Assembly: GCA_002315625.1 (NCBI GenBank)
Contig: DCHH01000022.1
Location: forward strand, 1 to 12,841
Reading direction: 5' to 3'
DNA from: Bacteroidales bacterium UBA1757
GTDB lineage: Bacteria; Bacteroidota; Bacteroidia; Bacteroidales; UBA1402
DNA: 12,841 nucleotides
A program made the position numbers and the translations under genes. Below the pieces are notes generated by a model that worked only from the letters and a program-made list of their open reading frames with translations, searched no databases and had not been told where the DNA came from. This document shows, piece after piece, positions 6,280-12,841 of this stretch. How positions within the stretch are numbered: position 1 is the first letter of the stretch; each line of letters begins with the position of its first letter.

Positions 6280-9200
6280 TTATTCTTTGACAGGACGGAC
6301 TGAAAGGCCGCAAGACTTTTCAATATCCCCGAGGATATAGGTTCCATTGTTCTGCATCCAGATTGAACGGGCTCTTTCGGATGATCCGGTGGCCGAACTC
6401 CAGTAAAGCCCCAATGTCCCTGAGCTTGACATGTTACCGCTGTTCCAGGGCCTGTATCCCACCAGCGGGAACACCAGATAGTCGCTGCTGTTGACAATTA
6501 TCGATGCCGGGGTGGTCGATGAGTCCAGAGTCTTGGTGAAGGACGTTCTGTCATTCCACCATACGGTGTATCCGTTGGGGAGTTTGAATCCAACGGGACA
6601 AGGGTCATATACTGACTTGACAGTGCTTCTCCATTGTGAGTAATCAAGATTTTTATTGTAATCAGTGTTTAGACTGATGTCCCAATAGTTCTTATATGCG
6701 CAGTTGAAAGGTCCCAGCCAATCGTAGGTGGCATTCTTTACATGGAGCATGGTGGTCGGCATATCAATACCATGGTGGATGGTATAACCTCCCGATGTGT
6801 TCGATGAATAGGCGAATGCAGGCAGTGATGTGCTGCCGGTATATACGGTTTTGTTGGCGTCGGTGCCGTTTGAAGGAATGAATGGATCTTTCCTTCCCCA
6901 CTGATAGTAAGGGTTGTTGAACGTTCCGGCTCTCTTGACATCCGCACCGGCATTCTGAACGGCGTCAATTGCGCTGCTCTGCTTGCCGCTGGCTGATAAC
7001 TGCTGAATCCTCAGTTTGATGCTCCTCTGGGCGTGGTTGGTTACCGTCCCCGCTCCGCCATCGCAGTTGCCGAGATTGCAACGCATAAAGTCGATGGTAC
7101 GGCTGGTCTGTCCAGATCTGGTTATCGTCATCTGCCCTGATTCGGTGAGGTCATAGTCTGTGACCCAGATATGCCAGCTCCATACAACAGTGCCGCCTTT
7201 CATCAGAGCCAGAAGAGCATTGCCCTGCCGGATGGTGGATTGGGATACAGAGAATGTCATATAGTTGTCGTCAAGTGCGACATTCGTGACAAGATTCTGA
7301 GCGTCTTGCCAGAGTAAGGCTGCTGAGTAGGTTCCTGAACCCTGATCAGTCATTACCCATGGGCTTGAAATAATATTGTTGCTTTTCTGTCCCCTGAGGT
7401 AGCCGAGAGTCATATTCCCATCAACTCCGTTGTTGGTTTTGTAGGCTGCATCGTTGGTGCTTCCGTTTAGAAGTGCTGAGCCGTATGCGAGGGGGAAACG
7501 GTATGTTCCGGAAGCCTGAACGACATAGCAGTTGGCTGATGTCTGCAAGCAGGTAGCTCCCGTTGCCACGTTTATGGTGGAAAGGTCAAAGTCCGTTTTC
7601 GGAGTGGCATTCTTAAGATTCTGAGTGTGAACGGCATCCACATCAGAACTTGTGCCTTCACTGCCTCCTGTTGAAGCCGCCATTTTAATTGTGACGACCT
7701 CTCCGGTAGTTGATCCGACTCCCGTAGTCATATCCTTGCCGTCAACAGCTGCGCTTATCCACGAAGGTACACCGTCCGTCCAATTGCTTCCTCCATCAGT
7801 CGAATATTGGAGCTTCCAGGCGGCGCCGACGGTGCTGGATGCATGTGTTTTAGTGGATATGACAGTGAATGTGTCTTCTCCACCAAAATGGGGCGCGCTG
7901 ATTGACGTTTCAGAAACCGTAGGGGTGTTGTATGTATATTCGATGGCGGTCTCACCCTTCATGCAGCGCACTGGACACCCTGCATCACGTGAACTGGCCA
8001 GCGTAGGATTGGCCTGGGAGCTGTTGAAATTCATATCAACGGCATATTTTGGCGTCCAGGTCAGGGGGTTGCCGTTGAAGCCTCCCGGACAGTCCGTCCA
8101 ATATAGTCCGTCATGGCCGACATTGAAAATACCTTGCCCGAGTATTAGTCCACTCAATGGGAAGAAAGTCTGTCCGCTCTGTAGAGGGAAGTCCACTCCG
8201 TTGTTGGAGTGATACACTATGGAGCCACCTGTTTCGCCATAAGCGATTCCTGATTCCCGCCCCATCGCTATGGCGAAGAAGCCTCCTTCTGCCAGACGTC
8301 CTCCCTGGGGAACCTTGTATCCTGCAGGGCAGGGGTCGTAAATGGTCTTGTTGTTGCCCCAGCGGTCGTCGCCCTGATTGGCCGAGTTGCTGTACCAGTC
8401 GCCGACGTCACCGCTGTTGTTGTAAATGTAGGCGGTAGGGTTCTTGATGGAATAGTTCAGAGCGGTGCCGCCTTCAAGGACGGTGGTGCGCCCTACGAAG
8501 GTTGTGGCGGTGCCTGCGACAGCCATAAGAGCATTGGCCGAAGTCGAACTCGGACCGGGAAGCGGGTCCTTGCGGCCCCATTGGTACATCATTCCGGTGG
8601 ACAGGTTGCCTGTCTTTGCGAGAGCGCCGAGGTTGCGGTCCATCAGGGAGCCGGCATCGTTGGCATACGCTTCATCCGCCGGTGTGGCGGTCTTCCAGAT
8701 GTGCCAGCTCCAGAGAATGTTGCCGCTGGGGTTGCCGTAGGCATCCTCGCCGTCGTACACGGCCACAAGTGCGTTGCCCGCCGTCAGGCCGGTGGAATAG
8801 ATGTACACCCACCCGTTACGGACGTCGGCGTTGGTCACTATGGTGGCTTCTGCAGGAGCGGTGCCGGTGTTGACTGTCTCCCAGATAACCTTGGCGGTCT
8901 TGGCATCTCCGACCGAAGTGCTTGAGTTGCCCTTGACTGCAGGGAATTTGTAGTAGCCCGAGCTCTCGAGAGGGATGATGTAGCAGTTGGCAGATGCCGT
9001 GCCGTTGGCGCTGAGGTCAACTGCAGAATCTCCGTTAAAAGAACTGTTCGTCAAGTACCAGGTCTCGACCGCACTTTCGAGGACGATCGACTCCTTGCTG
9101 AGGTTCATCGAAAAAGTGTACGTCTTCCCCGGCTCGAACTCGCTGTTCTTAAGCGCGTAGGCGATAGTCTTGTCCACGCCTCCGGCGGTTACGGTCGCCT

Positions 9201-9945
9201 TAATCTTAGCGGTGGAAGTGGAGCCGAATGTCTGAGGAAGCACCATTATCGCCTCCTCCGTGATGAGCTGGCCCGGCGATGGAACCGTGCCGGGGGTATA
9301 AGAGATGGTCTGCGATCCCGTCTGGCTGCCCCAGGAAACAGACGGACTGGAGCCGTCTGAGTTGGGAAAGTTTATGGTGCACACGCCGGTAGGGCAGACG
9401 TCCTCCACGGAAATGCTTTTGAGAGTATAGTCGCGTCTCGTGTCCTCAAGAGTGAATCTGATTGCAGACAGAAGGTGGGAGAAATGAATGGGGGCCACCT
9501 CACCGTCGCCCTGCCCGCAGTAGTAGCCGCACATCAGGTCTTTCTGTGCTGACATGTCGGAACCATTGGCGCAGTACAGCGTCAGAGTCTTCGTGGCGGG
9601 TGCGTAGGATTTGGACATCACGATACTCGCATCCGGCGCAACAGCCACGAATTCCATATTCTTGTCCTTCACCCATCCGTGTGAAGACGCGGATTTCCAT
9701 TCTCCCGAAGCATAACTGACCTTGTCCGAGAACTGAAGGGCACCTTCGCAGTATGATTCGACCGAGAATGCCCCCAGGACGGATCCCATCTGTGCCACTG
9801 TGTTGACAAGAGTCGCCTTGGTGCCGACAGTCTTCACTTCGGCTGCGAACACTATTTCCTTTTGAGGCTCCGTTGGTTTCTCAATTGTGCAAGAAATCAA
9901 TGCCAGAGGGACAATTACACAAAGTACAAGATGTTCCTTCTTCAT
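6280..9945 (-). CDS. Giant fimbrillin-like lipoprotein with two WSWHIW/FISUMP units (1221 aa, A-B fusion)
   Basis: The start at ATG 9945 follows the previous stop by 8 nt. The signal is MKKEHLVLCV with lipobox LISC, Cys19. Residues ~30-290 are a fimbrillin-like unit (GTKATL 41-46, HFSHLLSAIRF 154-164, IMVLPQTF 233-240). Unit A (~318-663): ANCYII, GNSSTSVG, WSWHIW (412-417), MDRNLGA (435-441), YQWGRKDP (454-461), YDPCPAGYKVP (536-546), YWTD, VRCMKGE. Residues ~672-790 are a BACON-like beta module (DTFTV, WKLQYSTDGGSNW, GSTTGE, FDLS). Unit B (~803-1221): ANCYVV, LLWQDAQNLVTNVA, WSWHIW (922-927), QRSIKLRI, YQWGRKDP (1014-1021), YDPCPVGFKLP (1113-1123), YWSS, and a terminal SVRPVKE where Pro replaces the usual Cys. 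A surface adhesin-like role is inferred; nothing catalytic is seen. Duplication or gene fusion best explains the two units. Confidence 0.88.
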   Translation of the reverse strand: MKKEHLVLCVIVPLALISCTIEKPTEPQKEIVFAAEVKTVGTKATLVNTVAQMGSVLGAFSVESYCEGALQFSDKVSYASGEWKSASSHGWVKDKNMEFVAVAPDASIVMSKSYAPATKTLTLYCANGSDMSAQKDLMCGYYCGQGDGEVAPIHFSHLLSAIRFTLEDTRRDYTLKSISVEDVCPTGVCTINFPNSDGSSPSVSWGSQTGSQTISYTPGTVPSPGQLITEEAIMVLPQTFGSTSTAKIKATVTAGGVDKTIAYALKNSEFEPGKTYTFSMNLSKESIVLESAVETWYLTNSSFNGDSAVDLSANGTASANCYIIPLESSGYYKFPAVKGNSSTSVGDAKTAKVIWETVNTGTAPAEATIVTNADVRNGWVYIYSTGLTAGNALVAVYDGEDAYGNPSGNILWSWHIWKTATPADEAYANDAGSLMDRNLGALAKTGNLSTGMMYQWGRKDPLPGPSSTSANALMAVAGTATTFVGRTTVLEGGTALNYSIKNPTAYIYNNSGDVGDWYSNSANQGDDRWGNNKTIYDPCPAGYKVPQGGRLAEGGFFAIAMGRESGIAYGETGGSIVYHSNNGVDFPLQSGQTFFPLSGLILGQGIFNVGHDGLYWTDCPGGFNGNPLTWTPKYAVDMNFNSSQANPTLASSRDAGCPVRCMKGETAIEYTYNTPTVSETSISAPHFGGEDTFTVISTKTHASSTVGAAWKLQYSTDGGSNWTDGVPSWISAAVDGKDMTTGVGSTTGEVVTIKMAASTGGSEGTSSDVDAVHTQNLKNATPKTDFDLSTINVATGATCLQTSANCYVVQASGTYRFPLAYGSALLNGSTNDAAYKTNNGVDGNMTLGYLRGQKSNNIISSPWVMTDQGSGTYSAALLWQDAQNLVTNVALDDNYMTFSVSQSTIRQGNALLALMKGGTVVWSWHIWVTDYDLTESGQMTITRSGQTSRTIDFMRCNLGNCDGGAGTVTNHAQRSIKLRIQQLSASGKQSSAIDAVQNAGADVKRAGTFNNPYYQWGRKDPFIPSNGTDANKTVYTGSTSLPAFAYSSNTSGGYTIHHGIDMPTTMLHVKNATYDWLGPFNCAYKNYWDISLNTDYNKNLDYSQWRSTVKSVYDPCPVGFKLPNGYTVWWNDRTSFTKTLDSSTTPASIIVNSSDYLVFPLVGYRPWNSGNMSSSGTLGLYWSSATGSSERARSIWMQNNGTYILGDIEKSCGLSVRPVKE
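7156..7539 (-). repeat. WSWHIW module, type B copy in 1221-aa gene
   Basis: From SANCYVV to WSWHIWVTD. It carries the type B block WQDAQNLVT shared with the 935-aa protein. The conserved DNA string for WSWHIW is at about 7165-7182. Confidence 0.75.
7576..7932 (-). repeat. BACON-like module, copy 1 (1221-aa gene)
   Basis: Encodes residues ~672-790, beta-rich, with DTFTV, AAWKLQYSTDGGSNW, PSWI, GSTTGE and FDLS. It aligns with 11403-11759 in the 935-aa gene (EFTV, AWNVEYYDGSDW, GGTSGE, YDLS). It resembles the short Ig-like spacer domains common in Bacteroidota surface proteins; exact family membership needs a profile search. Confidence 0.55.
8689..8994 (-). repeat. WSWHIW module, type A copy in 1221-aa gene
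   Basis: From SANCYII to WSWHIWKT, with GNSSTSVG as in the copy at 2293-2580. The conserved DNA string for WSWHIW is at about 8695-8712. Confidence 0.75.
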
Positions 9946-9953
9946 AATATAAG

Positions 9954-12761
9954 TTAATCAGTTTCTGCGATAGGCCTAAGGACTCCTCCGATTGTCTTGA
10001 AGAAATTAGAAATTCCTACAGGGGGACCGTCACTCCAGTCCAGATTCTCGTCATCGTTAGATTTGATATAGAAAAATTTGTTGTTTCTTTCACCGGCTGC
10101 ACGGGTGGTATAGTAGTGAACTTCGTATTTCGGGCCGCCATTCCCCCATCCATACCCTATTAATGAGCCAAAAATGTCAATGCCGCCTTCTTCATACCAG
10201 TAACATCCACGGTATCCCGTTGCGGGAAGGAACAGACTTCCCTTATACATTGCTCCTTGTTTGCCCTTGGACCATTCAATATTACGATTGGCTTCCCAAT
10301 CAGAAACGATTCCTTCATAAGCTGACAGGTTGGCAACCTTGAATCCGACGGGGGATGGATCGTATATTGTCTTGATCACGAATTCTCTATCGTATAAGGT
10401 ACCCACTCCATTCTCGTTGTCCAGATATGTATTATTTGCAGACCACCTGTTCACATATTTTTGCTGACACCAGTCACCCTGATTCCACATCCAGCCCCCG
10501 CTGCTGTAATTGTTTCCAGTTCCCATATATTCGTTCGGATGCTGAATAGAATAACCTACCGACCTGTTATTGGTAGAGGAATTCATCGCTTTTGCATTTG
10601 AGAAATCAGGCGAGTATGTTGCGTTGAAAGTTTGTTTTTGATTCTTATCGTTTGACCCGTTTGGACTGCCCGTGGAAGGAACAATAGGATCCTTTCTACC
10701 CCATTGGTAGTAAGGGCAGTATCCGGTTCCTGTGGTGGGCGCGGTCATATATGGAGACTGTGTGACTGTGAACTCCTTTGTCGCCTTGCCATTGTTTATT
10801 CTCATCCTGACGCTACGTTCATAATAGACGGTCGCCGTGGTTGTGCCTCCATAGACCCAGCCAAGAGCCGCGGGCATCATATGGTATGTCCTGTCGGAAA
10901 CGACTTCGAAGGTATTTGACATCAATTCATCAGTGACCCAGATATGCCAGCTCCATAATATCTTGTTATTCGAGTCCCTAATCGCAATGAGGCAGTTTCC
11001 GGGTTTGAGGTAATCGTTGTTTTCCACGTTGAAAACAACGAATTTTTGATCTTTTTTGGTCTCTGCATCATAGATTGTCTTGACGGCGACGCCTGTCACA
11101 AGGTTTTGAGCATCCTGCCAGACAATAACGGCATTGTCTATGTTTATGGCAGTTCCGTTGAGATTAACGTTTTCACTGATCCACGGAGACGTGATGCTGG
11201 CGTTGTCGTGATTTACAAAGGTTGACAGGACGGGGTTTGATGATGTGATGCCGGGATTATATGCCCCGGTGTTTTTCGCTCCGTTTTGGATGGCATTACC
11301 ATATACTGCAGGAATCTTGTAGTATCCTGAGGATCCGACGATATAACAGTTCGCAGTGCTTCTGTTTGGGTATTTGCTGCCGTATCGCGGGTTGTCATAG
11401 GACAGGTCGTATCTCTTGAGTCCGGTATCGCCTTCGTCAAGTTCTCCCTTCGTACCCCTTGCCCGGAGAATTATCGAATGATAACCGGCCGGAATATCCC
11501 CGCTCTTTTCGGGAGTCTGGGCAGTGAATGACATAGAAGCCGTTTCTCCGCTTGTTCCTCCGATGCCTGATGTCTTGCTTATCGAATTGACAAGTGGCCA
11601 GTCTCCTCCGGAGGGTTTTGTCGTTACCCAATCGCTGCCGTCATAGTACTCCACGTTCCATGCTTGAGCGGATGTGGTGTATGGAGAGGTCTTCAGCTGT
11701 TTGTAACTTTTAACAGTGAATTCACCGTCAGGAGACCCCGTGTAATCTGTGACCACTTCAGGAATGTCCTCAATGAAGTAGTCATAATCATCGTGATAGT
11801 TCAACTTGTACAAGTTGATTTTTCCGGGGGCCCATTCCCCCGAAGTCAGTTTCTTGCTGACGGAGAAATTGTTGGTCCCGTCGGAAAGCGTGAGCATGAG
11901 GGTGACGTTCTTTGTCGCAAGGTTCTGCGGAATCAGGACGAATGTGTACTCATCGTCCGTGATTGTCGTTCCCTCTGATGGTGCATTAATCTCTTTTGAA
12001 CCTACAACGACTTGCGGGGTGGATCCGAAATTCCCCCAACTGTATGAAACTGGAGAAGTTGTGAAATCCGGAGTGCAGGTCCCGCTTATGTAAACGCCGT
12101 TCAGGGATATCAGTTTTATTTTGGTGGCCTTCTCCACATCGCCCCATACGAATCTGACCGCGGTCATTGCGTGGCTGAAATTCAACGCCGCCTGTCCCTC
12201 GTTCAATTTTCCGTTGAAATATCCGATCATCACATCCTTTGAGGCTGTGCTGCTCATGCTGACCGCATAGGTGAAATTGCGGCTCTCCTTGTTGAAATTC
12301 AGGTCTGACGGATAGTATCCGATAGCGGTGTAAGTTTTGTCCTTGTCGAAGGGATGGGAAGCCGCAGTGGTCCATTCTCCTTTCGAGTTCTTGGTGACGG
12401 TCTCTCCGTCCACGACATACTGGGCCCCGTCGTGGACATATACGCCGAAGCCTGCCGACATGCCGTCGGCAGTCGTGATCAGGGTTGCCTTGGTGTTTTC
12501 GGAGGGGTCTTCTGCAACGTCTTCGGCAAAGTTTATCGGCATCGGCATGTCTTCCGTACTGTATGCTACGTCGAGTATTGGGGAACCGGCCTCGTCTGAC
12601 ATTGTAAACATAGTTTCCCCCTTGGATTTGTCTGTAGTGCCGAACGATTTGGCGGAGAAGGTGATATTCTTCCCGTCCCCCCTCGTCGGCTCTTCTTCAT
12701 GGACGCATGAAGCCAACACTATCGCTACTGAAACAGCGTAAAGAAGATGCGATTTTGTCAT
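9954..12761 (-). CDS. Fimbrillin-like/BACON-like/WSWHIW/FISUMP lipoprotein (935 aa, type B)
   Basis: The first gene of the block, ATG 12761 to TAA 9956-9954. The signal peptide begins MTKSHLLYAV and ends VLASC (Cys19). HEEE follows shortly after the Cys, an acidic patch compatible with Bacteroidota lipoprotein surface-export signals. Residues ~30-320 are fimbrillin-like, with the usual TKATLI motif displaced to 90-95 by an acidic insert (~48-89), then FSHAMTAVRF (195-204) and YTFVLIPQNL (272-281). The BACON-like module covers ~335-453. The WSWHIW module covers ~468-611, with WQDAQNLVTGVA (548-559) and the motif at 603-608. A divergent FISUMP follows: YQWGRKDP (685-692), IYDPSPVGFKV (799-809, with Ser for Cys) and a terminal LRPIAETD (Pro for Cys). 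Thus both hallmark FISUMP Cys are absent. It is probably surface exposed; the function is inferred only from family. Confidence 0.86.
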   Translation of the reverse strand: MTKSHLLYAVSVAIVLASCVHEEEPTRGDGKNITFSAKSFGTTDKSKGETMFTMSDEAGSPILDVAYSTEDMPMPINFAEDVAEDPSENTKATLITTADGMSAGFGVYVHDGAQYVVDGETVTKNSKGEWTTAASHPFDKDKTYTAIGYYPSDLNFNKESRNFTYAVSMSSTASKDVMIGYFNGKLNEGQAALNFSHAMTAVRFVWGDVEKATKIKLISLNGVYISGTCTPDFTTSPVSYSWGNFGSTPQVVVGSKEINAPSEGTTITDDEYTFVLIPQNLATKNVTLMLTLSDGTNNFSVSKKLTSGEWAPGKINLYKLNYHDDYDYFIEDIPEVVTDYTGSPDGEFTVKSYKQLKTSPYTTSAQAWNVEYYDGSDWVTTKPSGGDWPLVNSISKTSGIGGTSGETASMSFTAQTPEKSGDIPAGYHSIILRARGTKGELDEGDTGLKRYDLSYDNPRYGSKYPNRSTANCYIVGSSGYYKIPAVYGNAIQNGAKNTGAYNPGITSSNPVLSTFVNHDNASITSPWISENVNLNGTAINIDNAVIVWQDAQNLVTGVAVKTIYDAETKKDQKFVVFNVENNDYLKPGNCLIAIRDSNNKILWSWHIWVTDELMSNTFEVVSDRTYHMMPAALGWVYGGTTTATVYYERSVRMRINNGKATKEFTVTQSPYMTAPTTGTGYCPYYQWGRKDPIVPSTGSPNGSNDKNQKQTFNATYSPDFSNAKAMNSSTNNRSVGYSIQHPNEYMGTGNNYSSGGWMWNQGDWCQQKYVNRWSANNTYLDNENGVGTLYDREFVIKTIYDPSPVGFKVANLSAYEGIVSDWEANRNIEWSKGKQGAMYKGSLFLPATGYRGCYWYEEGGIDIFGSLIGYGWGNGGPKYEVHYYTTRAAGERNNKFFYIKSNDDENLDWSDGPPVGISNFFKTIGGVLRPIAETD
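10929..11360 (-). repeat. WSWHIW module, type B copy in 935-aa gene
   Basis: From STANCYIV to WSWHIWVTD, the longest copy, with a block around ITSPWISE and WQDAQNLVT matching the copy at 7156-7539. The conserved DNA string for WSWHIW is at about 10938-10955. Confidence 0.75.
11403..11759 (-). repeat. BACON-like module, copy 2 (935-aa gene)
   Basis: Encodes residues ~335-453. It pairs with the module at 7576-7932 and, like that copy, directly precedes a type B WSWHIW unit. Confidence 0.55.
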
Positions 12762-12809
12762 ATTATTGCGTAGTTGTTCGTGCTCTATTAAATACCAATC
12801 CCGACGACT

Positions 12810-12827
12810 GAAAAACGGTCGTTTTTC
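12810..12827. promoter_or_regulatory. Perfect 18-bp palindrome upstream of the operon
   Basis: GAAAAACG and CGTTTTTC flank a GT centre, about 49 nt upstream of the first start codon. It could be a regulator-binding operator for the operon or a weak hairpin ending an upstream gene outside the window. The rest of 12762-12841 has an AT-rich patch (around 12786-12796) that might hold a -7 element, but I see no match to the Bacteroidota consensus TAnnTTTG. No gene is visible in this 80-nt stretch. Confidence 0.3.
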
Positions 12828-12841
12828 CGCCGCGGGGGTAA

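Noticed and set aside
6267..6497. N-terminal extension of the 314-aa gene to 6497
   Set aside because: It overlaps the FISUMP end of the 1221-aa gene and places the signal peptide at residue 78.
7652..8212. 186-codon open frame on the plus strand
   Set aside because: Exactly antisense to conserved parts of the 1221-aa lipoprotein gene. Its product has no recognisable domain or signal, and its openness follows from the codon use of the real gene.
12810..12827. Rho-independent terminator
   Set aside because: The stem is mostly A:T, leaves almost no loop and lacks a clear following T-run, so a terminator call is not supported; kept only as a possible regulatory palindrome.

Overview
The window is a single block of minus-strand genes from a member of the Bacteroidota, most likely an uncultured or gut Bacteroidales. 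I infer this from two protein families largely restricted to that phylum: fimbrillin-type (Mfa/FimA-like) surface lipoproteins and C-terminal FISUMP domains (Fibrobacter succinogenes major paralogous domain). Further support is the short lipoprotein signal peptides and the lack of obvious Shine-Dalgarno sequences. I find no credible gene on the plus strand, no RNA gene, no mobile element and no CRISPR array.

Transcription runs right to left. The right end (12762-12841) is a non-coding leader with an 18-bp palindrome. Then, in order of transcription: a 935-aa lipoprotein (9954-12761), a 1221-aa lipoprotein with two FISUMP units (6280-9945), a 314-aa fimbrillin-like lipoprotein without FISUMP (5322-6266), a 118-nt spacer with what looks like the fossil tail of a lost FISUMP gene, a 46-codon small ORF (5063-5203), a 531-aa lipoprotein (3456-5051), an apparently frameshifted ~622-aa lipoprotein (1567-3434), a 491-aa lipoprotein (81-1556), and the first 20 codons of another lipoprotein running off the left edge (1-60). 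Most gaps are 8-21 nt, so this looks like one long operon.

The proteins are mosaics of a few parts: lipoprotein signal peptide, fimbrillin-like beta-sandwich region, an optional BACON-like Ig-type module, an optional module ending in the motif WSWHIW, and a C-terminal FISUMP domain (YQWGRK, YDPCP-G-(W/Y)-(R/K)-VP, and a terminal VRC). Three architectures recur. Type A (the frameshifted gene; first half of the 1221-aa protein) has fimbrillin, WSWHIW module, MDRNLGA and FISUMP ending VRC. Type B (the 935-aa protein; second half of the 1221-aa protein) adds the BACON-like module, a longer linker, and a FISUMP ending in RP instead of RC. Type C (491- and 531-aa proteins) joins fimbrillin directly to FISUMP. 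The 1221-aa gene is effectively an A-B fusion.

The likely shared role, inferred from family, is a set of cell-surface lipoproteins, possibly tip or accessory subunits of type V-like pili or stand-alone adhesins, with FISUMP as the probable binding head. The ligand is unknown. Signs of ongoing family evolution are a one-base frameshift in an A6 tract, near-identical signal-peptide DNA in two neighbouring genes, and the apparent gene remnant.
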